The notes below the pieces were generated by a model that saw only the letters and a list, made by a program, of their open reading frames with translations, did no database searches and had not been told where the DNA came from. From positions 1,240,001-1,304,000 of the forward strand of contig NZ_PVZC01000001.1 in assembly GCF_003002095.1 (NCBI RefSeq): a DNA stretch of 64,000 bases, written 5' to 3'. Below are positions 17,098-24,848 of the stretch, one piece after another. The stretch comes from Allonocardiopsis opalescens. GTDB taxonomy: Bacteria; Actinomycetota; Actinomycetes; Streptosporangiales; Streptosporangiaceae. A program made the translations under genes and the position numbers. Positions within the stretch are counted from its first letter, which is position 1. Each line of letters begins with the position of its first letter.

Positions 17098-17128
17098 GTG
17101 CAGTGGCACGATTGATGCAGTGACTGTA
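17098..17128. promoter_or_regulatory. Palindrome pair, candidate TetR operator
   Basis: GTGC-AGTG-GCAC (17098-17109) and the near-palindrome TGCAGTGACTGTA (17116-17128) share the CAGTG core. They lie between the divergent TetR and SDR genes. Confidence 0.5.
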
Positions 17129-17171
17129 GTGTTGTGGCCGCCGGAGTGGACGGAAACGGCAAGGGAGAGAC

Positions 17172-18092
17172 ATGAGGGACATCGCGGGGGCGACGCTCTT
17201 CGTCACCGGAGGCGCCCAGGGGATCGGGCTCGGCATCGCCCGCGCCTTCGCCAGGGCGGGGGCCCGGATCGCGCTGGCCGACATCGACCGCGAGCGGCTG
17301 GCCGAAGCCGAACGCGAGCTGTCCGCCCTGACGGACGAGCTGGCCGGCTTCGAACTCGACGTGTGCGACCGCGACGCCTTCGCCCGGGTCGCGGACGCCG
17401 CCGAGGAGCGGCTGGGGCCGGTCTCCGTGCTGTGCAGCAACGCCGGAGTCGGCAGCGCCCTGCCCCCGTCCGCGCTGAGCTACCGCGTTTGGGACCACGT
17501 GCTGGGCACCAACCTCGGCGGCGCGGTCAACGGCCTGCAGACCTTCCTGCCCCGCATGCTCGACCGCGGCGGACCGGCCCATATCGTGAACGTCGCATCG
17601 GGAGCCGGGCTGGTCGCCAGCGACAAGGTCCCCTACGTCACGGCCAAGTCCGCCGTCGTGGGGCTGTCGGAGTCGCTGCGCCGGCACGCCGAGCCGGCCG
17701 CGTGCGGCATCGGGGTGACCGTGGTCTGCCCCGGCTTCGTCCGCACCGGGATCATGGCCAACAGTCTGCGGCGCGAGCCGGGCGCCGCGGGCCCGCGCGA
17801 CGCCGCGGGCGAGGCCCGCGACCGGATCTTCGAGCGCTACGGGCTCCCGCCCGACCTGGTCGGCGAGCAGGTCCTGCACGCGGTACGCGAGGACCTGCCC
17901 TACGTGCACACCGATCGCATGCTGGCCGGGGCGATCCAGGAGCGCACCCGGGCGCTGCTGGACGCGATGCCGCCGGAGACCGAGCGCGACCGGCGGATCG
18001 CCGCGGCCCTGGACCGCGAGATCATGCCCCTGGTCGGCGGCCGGTCCGCACCCCGTCCCGACGGGGAGGACGCCGGACGGGGGGAGCGGTGA
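17172..18092 (+). CDS. Short-chain dehydrogenase/reductase
   Basis: 306 residues. The nucleotide-binding TGGAQGIG (12-19), the ADID acidic end selecting NAD(H) or a related cofactor, NAGVG, and the catalytic Ser and YxxxK (VASGAG, YVTAK) are present. The C-terminal extension of about 50 residues is longer than in minimal SDRs. The ATG has GGGAGAG at close spacing. The stop overlaps the GTG of the flavin monooxygenase gene, so the two are co-translated and probably act in one catabolic or detoxification path. Confidence 0.88.
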   Translation: MRDIAGATLFVTGGAQGIGLGIARAFARAGARIALADIDRERLAEAERELSALTDELAGFELDVCDRDAFARVADAAEERLGPVSVLCSNAGVGSALPPSALSYRVWDHVLGTNLGGAVNGLQTFLPRMLDRGGPAHIVNVASGAGLVASDKVPYVTAKSAVVGLSESLRRHAEPAACGIGVTVVCPGFVRTGIMANSLRREPGAAGPRDAAGEARDRIFERYGLPPDLVGEQVLHAVREDLPYVHTDRMLAGAIQERTRALLDAMPPETERDRRIAAALDREIMPLVGGRSAPRPDGEDAGRGER

Positions 18093-19213
18093 GGATCCTG
18101 GTCTCCGGGGCCGGCATCGCGGGCCCCGTGCTCGCCTACTGGCTCGACCGGTACGGCTTCCGCCCCACCGTGGTCGAGCGGATGGGCCTGCTCGGCCTCG
18201 TCCGTGCCAGGAGCACCGGCACGGAGCGGATGACCCTGCTGCGGGACGGCGCCCGGCCGGTCCACATCGAGGTGGACCGCGTGCTCGGCGTGGCCGCCGA
18301 CCGGCAGGTCGAGATCCTGCGCGACGAGCTGAGCGAGATCTGCCACGACGCCGCCCGGGACCGCGTCGAGTACCTCTTCGGCGACTCGATCGCCTCCGTC
18401 GACGACCGCGGGCCCGAGCTCGCGGTCACCTTCGAGCGGGGCGCCCCGCGCGCCTTCGACCTGGTCATCGGAGCCGACGGCCTGCACTCCCGGGTCCGCC
18501 GGCTGGTCTTCGGCGACGAGCGGCGCTTCGCCCACTACATCGGTGGCTACACCTCGGTGCTGACCGTCCCGGGCGGACTGGCCGTCCCCGGCCGGATGAC
18601 CACGGTGGCCGCCCCCGGCCGGATCGCGGCCGTGTACCGGCCGCGGCACCTGGACGAGGCCCGCGCGGTGCTGATGTTCCGCAGCCCCCGCCGGCTCGAC
18701 TACCACCGCCGCGACACCGGACGGCAGAAGGAGCTGCTGCGCGAGCACTTCGCCGGCATCGGCGCCGGGGTCCCGCGCCTGCTCGCCGAACTGGACCGCA
18801 CCCCCGCCTTCTACTTCGACGAGATCACCCAGCTGCGCATGGACGGCTGGTCGCGGGGCCGGGTCAGCCTGGTCGGCGACGCGGGCTACTGCCCGGGACC
18901 GGCGGTGGGCGCCAGCACCAGCATGGCCGTGGTCGGCGCCTATGTGCTGGCCGGCGAGCTGGCCGCGGCCGGCGGCGACCACACCGCCGCCTTCGGCGCC
19001 TACGAGCGCGCGATGGCCGACTACGTGCGGCGCGGCCGCGCCTTCGCCGTGCGCATGGTGGAGCAGGTCATCCCCGGCAGCCCCGCACGGGTGTGGGCGG
19101 GGGCCCAGGCCATGCGGCTGCTCGGCCTGCTGCCCGCCGCACGCGCCCTCACCCGGCGGGGCAACGGCATGGACGTCCACGACGACGTCGCCGTGCCGAG
19201 CTACCCGGGCTGA
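18089..19213 (+). CDS. FAD-dependent monooxygenase (TetX/PHBH-like), with an apparent internal deletion
   Basis: 374 residues. The FAD motif VSGAGIAGPVLAYWL near the N-terminus, the DG motif FDLVIGADGLHSRVR, and GRVSLVGDAGYCPGP define a group A flavin monooxygenase. After TVVER the protein jumps directly to MGLLGLVRARSTG. The conserved stretch of about 25 residues that normally links these blocks (the GGxxVDxRG region) is missing, in frame, near base 18178. Activity may therefore be impaired. The GTG start overlaps the SDR stop. Confidence 0.82.
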   Translation: MRILVSGAGIAGPVLAYWLDRYGFRPTVVERMGLLGLVRARSTGTERMTLLRDGARPVHIEVDRVLGVAADRQVEILRDELSEICHDAARDRVEYLFGDSIASVDDRGPELAVTFERGAPRAFDLVIGADGLHSRVRRLVFGDERRFAHYIGGYTSVLTVPGGLAVPGRMTTVAAPGRIAAVYRPRHLDEARAVLMFRSPRRLDYHRRDTGRQKELLREHFAGIGAGVPRLLAELDRTPAFYFDEITQLRMDGWSRGRVSLVGDAGYCPGPAVGASTSMAVVGAYVLAGELAAAGGDHTAAFGAYERAMADYVRRGRAFAVRMVEQVIPGSPARVWAGAQAMRLLGLLPAARALTRRGNGMDVHDDVAVPSYPG

Positions 19214-19245
19214 GCCCGCGCCCCGGGTCGAGGGGGGCGCGGCCG

Positions 19246-19283
19246 GTGCGGCCCGCCGGCGCGGGCGGGCCGGCGGGCCGCAC
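19246..19283. terminator. Bidirectional hairpin terminator
   Basis: Perfect 15-bp stem GTGCGGCCCGCCGGC / GCCGGCGGGCCGCAC with an 8-base loop, between the convergent monooxygenase and CE1 esterase genes. Confidence 0.8.
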
Positions 19284-19316
19284 GGCGGGTGGGGCGCAGA
19301 GGCGGGGGCGCGGTGG

Positions 19317-20255
19317 TCAGCTCAGGCCGAAGAAGGCGATGGCCATCGCGGCCATGCCGCTGGTGGGCAGGTCGTGGCCGCCGCCCTGGATGCTGACGCC
19401 CTCGACGGGGGCGGTGGTGCCGGTGCCGCCGTAGCGGGTGCGGGTCCAGCCCGAGCGCGGGCTGTCGGTGTAGGCCGGGGTCTGGCCGACGCCCAGGACG
19501 TTGGTCCACTGCTTGATCTGCTCGTTGAAGTTCGGGTAGCGCAGCGTGGAGTCGTTGGTGCCGTGCCAGACCTGCATGCGGGGGCGCGGGCCGGTGTAGC
19601 CGGGGTAGGAGCCGCGGACCAGGTCGCCCCACTGCTGCGGGGTGCGCACGACCTGCCCGTTGGCGCACTCGCTGTTCCACGTGCTCGGGGGAGTGGTGGC
19701 GAAGCAGCCGAAGGGGACGCCCATGAAGGCGGCGCCGGCCCGGAACACGTCGGGGTAGTTGCCGAGCAGGACGTTGGTCATCATGGCGCCGGAGGACGCG
19801 CCGGTGACGAAGGTGCGGTTCGGGTCGGCGTTGTAGGCGCGCCGGACGTGCTCGACCATCGACCTGATGCCGACCGGGTCGCTGCCGCCGTCGCGCCGCA
19901 GCGCCTGCTGGGTGTAGACGTCGAAGCAGTTCCCGCTGCGGGTGGCCGAGGGGTAGACCACGATGTAGCCGTAGCGGTCGGCGAGGGTGGCGAACTCCCG
20001 CCCCGAGCCGTTGTAGAAGGCCGGGCCGGAGCCGGTGCAGTAGTGCACGGCCACCACGACCGCGGGGCGCGGGGCCACGTTGTCCGGCACGTAGACGTGC
20101 ATGCGCAGCCCGCTCGGGTTGCTGCCGAAGTTCGTCACCTCGGTCAGCGTCGCCGTCGGCGCGGGACTCGCCGCCGCGGGCGCGGGCGCGACGAGCGCGG
20201 CCGCGAGCAGGGCGGCGCCCCCCAGCCGGGCGAGGGCCCGCCAGCTGTTCCTCAT
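19317..20255 (-). CDS. Secreted CE1/PHB-depolymerase-type esterase (feruloyl or acetylxylan esterase-like)
   Basis: 312 residues. A Sec signal peptide (cut near AAAS) precedes an alpha/beta-hydrolase of the esterase-PHB family: HYCTGSG oxyanion region, nucleophile Ser154 in GASSG, Asp235 in HGTND and His294 in GGGHDLP. No carbohydrate-binding module follows. The family releases ferulic or acetyl groups from plant xylan or degrades polyhydroxybutyrate; the xylanase and arabinofuranosidase elsewhere in the window favour the hemicellulose role. Its promoter at 20293-20321 is wrapped by two AT-rich palindromes, implying repression. Confidence 0.85.
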   Translation of the reverse strand: MRNSWRALARLGGAALLAAALVAPAPAAASPAPTATLTEVTNFGSNPSGLRMHVYVPDNVAPRPAVVVAVHYCTGSGPAFYNGSGREFATLADRYGYIVVYPSATRSGNCFDVYTQQALRRDGGSDPVGIRSMVEHVRRAYNADPNRTFVTGASSGAMMTNVLLGNYPDVFRAGAAFMGVPFGCFATTPPSTWNSECANGQVVRTPQQWGDLVRGSYPGYTGPRPRMQVWHGTNDSTLRYPNFNEQIKQWTNVLGVGQTPAYTDSPRSGWTRTRYGGTGTTAPVEGVSIQGGGHDLPTSGMAAMAIAFFGLS

Positions 20256-20280
20256 GCGATCTCCTCAGGGTCGCGGTACG

Positions 20281-20321
20281 GAAATATTTCGGATTATGTT
20301 CCGGAATATTTCAGAAGGCAA
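20281..20321 (-). promoter_or_regulatory. Promoter with two overlapping operator palindromes
   Basis: On the minus strand a -35 TTGCCT (20316-20321) and -10 CATAAT (20293-20298) are separated by exactly 17 bases. One GAAATATTCC near-palindrome (20303-20312) fills the spacer and a perfect GAAATATTTC (20281-20290) lies just downstream of the -10. The centres are 22 bases apart, two helical turns, as expected for cooperative repressor binding. Confidence 0.7.
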
Positions 20322-20580
20322 CCGTTGATGCACGGAGAGTTGAGTCGCCGAAGACCGAGTTGTTGACCTGGAGGTTCATGATCGGAATCGCTGGGCCGAG
20401 CACGGGTGCTCCGCCGGAACTCGCGGTCTCGTGCGCTCCGGTCGCATGAGGGCAGGCCATGGACACGTCGATCGCGGGCCGTCGATCGAGAAATCTACCG
20501 AAAACTATCCGGAATAAATCAAGGTGTGCGGATCCGATCCGCCGGGTCCGCGGCGCCAGGTCCGCGCTAGGCTGCCGCGC

Positions 20581-21024
20581 ATGCGGGATCTCGACGAGGA
20601 CGCGCGCCCCCTGCGCGGCGCGGTGCGGCAGGCCTACGACCTCACCGAGGCGGCGGCGCTGGAGTACTCCCCGGACCTGGACGGCCTGGCCGACCCCGGT
20701 GAGATCGTGTGGGCCTGGGTGCCCTACGAGGAGGACGCCGGCCGGGGCAAGGACCGGCCGCTGCTGGTCGTCGGCCGGCACGGCCGCCGGCTGCTGGGCA
20801 TGATGCTGTCCAGCCGCGAACCCGACCCCGCCTACCTGGACGACTGGCTCGAACTGGGCTCGGGAGTCTGGGACCGCGAGGCGCGCCCGTCCTACCTGCG
20901 GCTGGACCGGGTCTTCGAGCTCGACGAGGACGACATCCGCCGCGAGGGCGCGGTGCTGGACGGTGCCAGGTTCGCCCGCACCGCCGCCGTACTGCACCGC
21001 CGCCTCGGCTGGCCGTTCGCCTAG
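20581..21024 (+). CDS. PemK/MazF-like family protein
   Basis: 147 residues. EIVWAWVPYEEDAGRGKDRPLLVVGR followed by LLGMMLSSRE and a C-terminal RPSYLRLDRVFELDEDDIRREGAVLD resembles the actinobacterial group annotated as PemK/MazF-type toxins. No small antitoxin gene is visible on either side, and the body is longer than in classical MazF (about 110 residues), so toxin activity is doubtful. The ATG at 20581 is chosen over a further upstream in-frame start because homology begins there. No clear ribosome binding site. Confidence 0.65.
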   Translation: MRDLDEDARPLRGAVRQAYDLTEAAALEYSPDLDGLADPGEIVWAWVPYEEDAGRGKDRPLLVVGRHGRRLLGMMLSSREPDPAYLDDWLELGSGVWDREARPSYLRLDRVFELDEDDIRREGAVLDGARFARTAAVLHRRLGWPFA

Positions 21025-21095
21025 CGGCACGACGCGCCGAGAAGAATTCGCGATACGGGTACGCCGGATTCACCTCGGGGATCTAGGTTCCCGCC

Positions 21096-22199
21096 ATGAC
21101 TCTCACCCGTAGGAACGCCGTCGGCCTCGCGGCCGCCGGCACGGTCGCCGGGGTGCTCGCGGGCACGCTGCCGGCGTCGGCGGACCGCCGCGAGCGCGAG
21201 CAGGCGCTCATCATCGCCCACCGGGGCGCCTCGGCGCACCGCCCGGAGCACACGATCCTCGCGTACGAGGCCGCCATCGCCTTCGGCGCCGACTACATCG
21301 AGCCCGACCTGGTCTCCACCAGGGACCACGTCCTGGTCGCCCGGCATGAGAACGAGATCGGCGGCACCACCGACGTCGCCGACCACCCCGAGTTCGCGGA
21401 CCGCCGGACCACCAAGACCATCGACGGCCGGGCGATCACCGGCTGGTTCACCGAGGACTTCACCCTCGCCGAGCTGCGCACCCTGCGCGCCACGGAGCGC
21501 GTGCCCGACCTGCGCCCCGACAACACCGCCTTCGACGGCCTCGCGGTGGTCCCGACCTTCGACGAGGTCGTGCGGCTGGCCAAGGAGAACGGTGTGGGCG
21601 TCTACCCCGAGACCAAGCACCCCACGTACTTCGACTCCATCGGCCTGTCGCTGGAGGAGCCGCTGCTGGACACGCTCCGCCGCCACGACTGGACGCACCG
21701 CAACGACCCCGTCGTCATCCAGTCCTTCGAGACGGCCAACCTGCGCCGGCTGCGCCCGCGCACCCGGGTGCGGCTGGCCCAGCTGATCGACGCCACCGGC
21801 CGCCCCTACGACTGGACGGAGGCCGGCGACCCCCGCAGCTACGACACGATGGTCACCCCGGCCGGCCTGCGCGAGGTCGCCTCCTACGCCGACGGCGTCG
21901 GCGTGCACACCCGGCGGATCGTGCCGCAGGACGCCCAGGGGCGGGTGCTGCCGCCGACCACCCTGGTCCGCGACGCCCACCGCCGCGACCTGGAGGTGCA
22001 CGTCTGGACGGTCCGCAACGAGAACTCCCAGCTCCCGGTGGACTACCGGCTGGGCGACCCGGCCAGCCCCGTGTACCAGCGGGCGATGGGCGACGTCGCC
22101 GGCTGGCTCGGCCGGCTGCTCGACCTGGGCGTCGACGGCGCGTTCTGCGACGACCCCTCGCTCGGCCGGGCCGTGGCGGCCGCCCGCGCGAGGTCCTGA
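21096..22199 (+). CDS. Secreted glycerophosphodiester phosphodiesterase
   Basis: 367 residues. A Tat-like leader (TRRNAVGLAAAG, cleavage near PASA) precedes a GDPD TIM barrel: catalytic HRGASAHRPEHT (His42, Glu51), the metal ligand YIEPDLV and YPETKHP. It would cleave glycerophosphodiesters to sn-glycerol-3-phosphate and an alcohol outside the cell, supplying phosphate or glycerol. A single weak GATTCACC half-site lies about 25 bases upstream but is not a convincing PHO box. Followed by a 20-bp perfect-stem terminator. Confidence 0.92.
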   Translation: MTLTRRNAVGLAAAGTVAGVLAGTLPASADRREREQALIIAHRGASAHRPEHTILAYEAAIAFGADYIEPDLVSTRDHVLVARHENEIGGTTDVADHPEFADRRTTKTIDGRAITGWFTEDFTLAELRTLRATERVPDLRPDNTAFDGLAVVPTFDEVVRLAKENGVGVYPETKHPTYFDSIGLSLEEPLLDTLRRHDWTHRNDPVVIQSFETANLRRLRPRTRVRLAQLIDATGRPYDWTEAGDPRSYDTMVTPAGLREVASYADGVGVHTRRIVPQDAQGRVLPPTTLVRDAHRRDLEVHVWTVRNENSQLPVDYRLGDPASPVYQRAMGDVAGWLGRLLDLGVDGAFCDDPSLGRAVAAARARS

Positions 22200-22205
22200 G
22201 ACCCG

Positions 22206-22260
22206 GCGGCCGGGGACGGGCGGGCACGCGGCACGGCCCGGCCCGCCCGTCCCCGGCCGC
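22206..22260 (+). terminator. Hairpin terminator
   Basis: Perfect 20-bp stem (22206-22225 with 22241-22260) around a 15-base loop, directly after the phosphodiesterase stop. Confidence 0.85.
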
Positions 22261-22290
22261 TTCCATGGCGGGAGCGGCGCTCCCCCTCTT

Positions 22291-22362
22291 GTTAGCGATG
22301 ATTTCGACCTGATGGTAGCACTGGTAGCAAATCAGTGCTACCATCATTTTTGTTAACGATGG
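22291..22362. promoter_or_regulatory. Operator region of the aldo/keto reductase gene
   Basis: A perfect 13-bp inverted repeat GATGGTAGCACTG (22311-22323) / CAGTGCTACCATC (22333-22345) with a 9-base spacer is flanked by two copies of a direct motif, GTTAGCGATG (22291-22300) and GTTAACGATGG (22352-22362). A similar GTTATCGtcG lies in front of the TetR gene at 23521. Confidence 0.6.
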
Positions 22363-22385
22363 AATCGCCCAAGGGGAGAACCCTG

Positions 22386-23381
22386 ATGGATACACGCACC
22401 CTCGGCGCCACCGGCCCGGCCGTGTCCGCGCTCGGCCTCGGCCTGATGGGCATGTCGGACTTCTACGGCCCCGCCGACGAGAAGGAGTCCGTCGCCACGA
22501 TCCACGCCGCCCTGGAGGCCGGCGTCACCCTGCTGGACACCGGCGACTTCTACGGCATGGGCCACAACGAGATGCTGCTCCGCGACGCCCTGCGCGGCGC
22601 CGACCGCGACCGCGCGGTGATCAGCGTCAAGTTCGGCGCGCTGCGCGGGCCCGACATGGGCTGGAACGGCTTCGACGCACGCCCCGCGGCGGTGAAGAAC
22701 TTCGTCACCTACAGCCTGCGGCGGCTCGGCACCGACCACATCGACATCTACCGGCCGTCCCGGCTCGACCCCCAGGTGCCGATCGAGGACACCGTCGGCG
22801 CGCTGGCCGAGCTGGTGCAGGGCGGGTACATCCGCCACATCGGCCTGTCCGAGGTCGGCGCGCAGACGCTGCGCCGGGCCCAGGCAGTGCACCCGATCTC
22901 CGACCTGCAGATCGAGTACTCGCTGCTGTCCAGGGGGATCGAGGCCGAGGTGCTGCCGACCGCGCGGGAGCTCGGCATCGGCATCACCGCCTACGCGGTG
23001 CTGTCGCGCGGGCTGCTGAGCGGGCACTGGGCACCCGAGCGCGAGCTCACCGCAGGCGACTTCCGCGCCGGCAACCCGCGGTTCCAGGAGGGGAACCTGG
23101 AGCGCAACCTGGCGCTCGTGGAGGCGCTGCGCGGTGTCGCCGAGGCGAAGGGCGCGACCGTCGCGCAGGTCGCCATCGCCTGGGTCTCCCAGCGCGGCGA
23201 GGACATCGTGCCGCTCGTCGGCGCGCGCACGCGCACCCGGCTGACCGAGGCCCTGGGCTCGGCCGAGGTCTACCTCGCCGAGGACGACCTGGCCGCGATC
23301 GAGGCGGCCGTGCCGCCCGGCGCCGCCGCGGGCCTGCGCTACGCGGCACCGCAGTTCGCGCAGCTCGACAGCGAGCGCTGA
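22386..23381 (+). CDS. Aldo/keto reductase
   Basis: 331 residues. The AKR TIM barrel is shown by LGLGLMGMSDFYG, DTGDFYG (Asp51, Tyr56), SVKFGAL (Lys82) and the C-terminal NADPH segment VPLVGARTRTRL. The fourth tetrad position, usually His in YxHRxD, is Ser here (DIYRPSRLDP, about 125), a variation that can be seen in this AKR subgroup. The ATG at 22386 has GGGGAGAA upstream. Expression is probably controlled by the TetR protein at 23530 through the repeats in its promoter. Confidence 0.88.
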   Translation: MDTRTLGATGPAVSALGLGLMGMSDFYGPADEKESVATIHAALEAGVTLLDTGDFYGMGHNEMLLRDALRGADRDRAVISVKFGALRGPDMGWNGFDARPAAVKNFVTYSLRRLGTDHIDIYRPSRLDPQVPIEDTVGALAELVQGGYIRHIGLSEVGAQTLRRAQAVHPISDLQIEYSLLSRGIEAEVLPTARELGIGITAYAVLSRGLLSGHWAPERELTAGDFRAGNPRFQEGNLERNLALVEALRGVAEAKGATVAQVAIAWVSQRGEDIVPLVGARTRTRLTEALGSAEVYLAEDDLAAIEAAVPPGAAAGLRYAAPQFAQLDSER

Positions 23382-23398
23382 CCGCGCCGCACCCGGAC

Positions 23399-23460
23399 GG
23401 CGCCGCCGCCCGCTCCCCGGAGGGCGGCGGCGCCCGGGCGGCGGAGCCGCCGCCCGGGCG
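23399..23460 (+). terminator. Two overlapping hairpins
   Basis: Stem GGCGCCGCCGCCC / GGGCGGCGGCGCC (23399-23434) and an alternative stem CGCCCGGGCGGCGG / CCGCCGCCCGGGCG (23431-23460) follow the aldo/keto reductase stop. They share bases, so only one can form at a time. Confidence 0.7.
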
Positions 23461-23529
23461 CCAGGTACCACGAGGAGGCCAGGTGGAGACAGTGGTCCGA
23501 CAAGCCGTTATCAAGCCCCTGTTATCGTC

Positions 23530-24240
23530 GTGACCATGGCGGCGAGCAACCGGGACCGGATCATCGAGGCCGCGGCCGCGCTGCTGGCCGAAGGCGGGCG
23601 CGACGCGGTGTCCACCCGTGCCGTCAGCGCCGCGGCGGGGGTGCAGGCACCGGCGATCTACCGCGCCTTCGGCGACAAGCAGGGACTGCTGGACGCCGTG
23701 GCCGACCACGGCTTCGTGAGCTACCTGCGCGGCAAGCAGAGCAACCCGGTGACCGACGACCCGGTCGCCGACCTGCGGCGGGGCTGGGACCTGCACGTCG
23801 GCTTCGGCCTGGCGCACCCGGCGCTGTACAGCCTCATCTACGGCGATCCGCGCATCGGCGAGTCGCCGGCCGCCCGCCAGGGCTCGGAGATCCTGGCCGG
23901 AATGATCCACCGCATCGCCGAGGCCGGCCGGCTGCGGGTGACCGAGGAACGCGCGATGGTCATGGTGCAAGCCGCGGGCCGCGGGATGACGCTGACCCTC
24001 ATCTCCCTGCCCGAGGACCAGCGCGACCCGTCCCTGTCGGAGGCCGCCCGCGAGGCCGTCATCGCGGCGATCACCACCGACGCCCCGCCGGAGGAGCCGC
24101 GCGGCGGGGCGCCGGTCGCCGCGGTGGCGCTGCGCGCGGTGCTGCCGCGGACCACCGTGCTCACCGCGGCGGAGCGCGCCCTGCTGGCCGAGTGGCTGGA
24201 CCGCATCGCCACCGCGGGCGAGGTACCGGCGGCAGGCTGA
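23530..24240 (+). CDS. TetR family regulator
   Basis: 236 residues from the GTG at 23530, or 234 from the ATG at 23536. HTH in RIIEAAAALLAEGGRDAVSTRAVSAAAGVQAPAIYRAFGDKQGL split as usual over the first 55 residues; the C-terminal region is a TetR_C-type ligand domain with HVGFGLAHPALYSLIY. No Shine-Dalgarno is present and a GTTATC -10-like box ends a few bases upstream, suggesting a leaderless message. Two GTTATC copies (23507-23512 and 23521-23526) are possible autoregulatory half-sites. Confidence 0.85.
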   Translation: MTMAASNRDRIIEAAAALLAEGGRDAVSTRAVSAAAGVQAPAIYRAFGDKQGLLDAVADHGFVSYLRGKQSNPVTDDPVADLRRGWDLHVGFGLAHPALYSLIYGDPRIGESPAARQGSEILAGMIHRIAEAGRLRVTEERAMVMVQAAGRGMTLTLISLPEDQRDPSLSEAAREAVIAAITTDAPPEEPRGGAPVAAVALRAVLPRTTVLTAAERALLAEWLDRIATAGEVPAAG

Positions 24241-24247
24241 GAAAGCC

Positions 24248-24286
24248 GACGCACCCGGCGGCGGCCGCGAGGCCGCCGGGTGCGTC
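24248..24286 (+). terminator. Hairpin terminator
   Basis: Perfect 15-bp stem GACGCACCCGGCGGC / GCCGCCGGGTGCGTC with a 9-base loop after the TetR stop. Confidence 0.85.
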
Positions 24287-24307
24287 CCGTCGTCTCGGGC
24301 CCATAAG

Positions 24308-24848
24308 AACTTCCAGTTGCAGCGACTGGGCCGTGGTCGAGCCGGTCGACGCCGGCCACCGCCCGGTCCCGCCGGGAGAGCGCTCGCACACCGTGCTGAT
24401 CAGCAACCTCGCCAACCGCGTGCAGCCCATCCTCCGCTACGACCTGGGCGACAGCGTGGTGCTGCGCCCCGACCCGTGCCCGTGCGGCAGCCCGCTGCCC
24501 GCCGCCCGGGTGCAGGGACGCACCGCGGACCTGCTCGGCTTCCCCACCCGCGGCGGCGGGCGGACCGCCATGTCGCCGCTGCTGGTCGCCATCCTGCTGG
24601 ACCACGCGCCAGGTGTCGACCAGGTCCAGATCGTGCAGACCGCGCCCGACGTGCTGCGGGTGCGGCTGCGGCCCGCGCGGGACGCCGATCGCGAGGAGGT
24701 GTGGCGCAGGCTGCGCGAGGAGCCGGCGGGGCTGCTCGCCGAGCACCGGGTCGACGGCGTCGCGATCGAGCGCGTCGAGGAGCCGCCGGAGCGCTCGCCC
24801 GGCGGGAAGTTCCGCAGGATCGTCCCGCTCGCCGCGGCCGGAGGCTAG
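24308..24848 (+). pseudogene. C-terminal fragment of a phenylacetate-CoA-ligase/CapK-like adenylating enzyme
   Basis: About 175 codons read EPVDAGHRPVPPGE, SNLANRVQPILRYDLGDSV, CPCGSPLPAARVQGRTADLLG and a GGKFRRIVP-type C-terminus. This is the hinge and C-terminal subdomain of the phenylacetate-CoA ligase/CapK group (normally more than 400 residues). The whole N-terminal adenylation core is missing: homology starts abruptly at about 24313, 20-odd bases past the terminator of the TetR gene, with no plausible start or ribosome binding site. It looks like a relic left when upstream DNA was replaced. Its stop TAG overlaps that of the convergent methyltransferase in a shared CTAG. Confidence 0.7.

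Noticed and set aside
17120..19213. 697-codon plus-strand open frame that would fuse the SDR region to the monooxygenase
   Set aside because: The first part reads the SDR gene in the wrong frame; the monooxygenase starts at the GTG at 18089, overlapping the SDR stop.
21060..21095. Possible PHO box before the glycerophosphodiesterase
   Set aside because: Only one GATTCACC-like half-site is present; the second 11-base repeat of a PHO box is missing.
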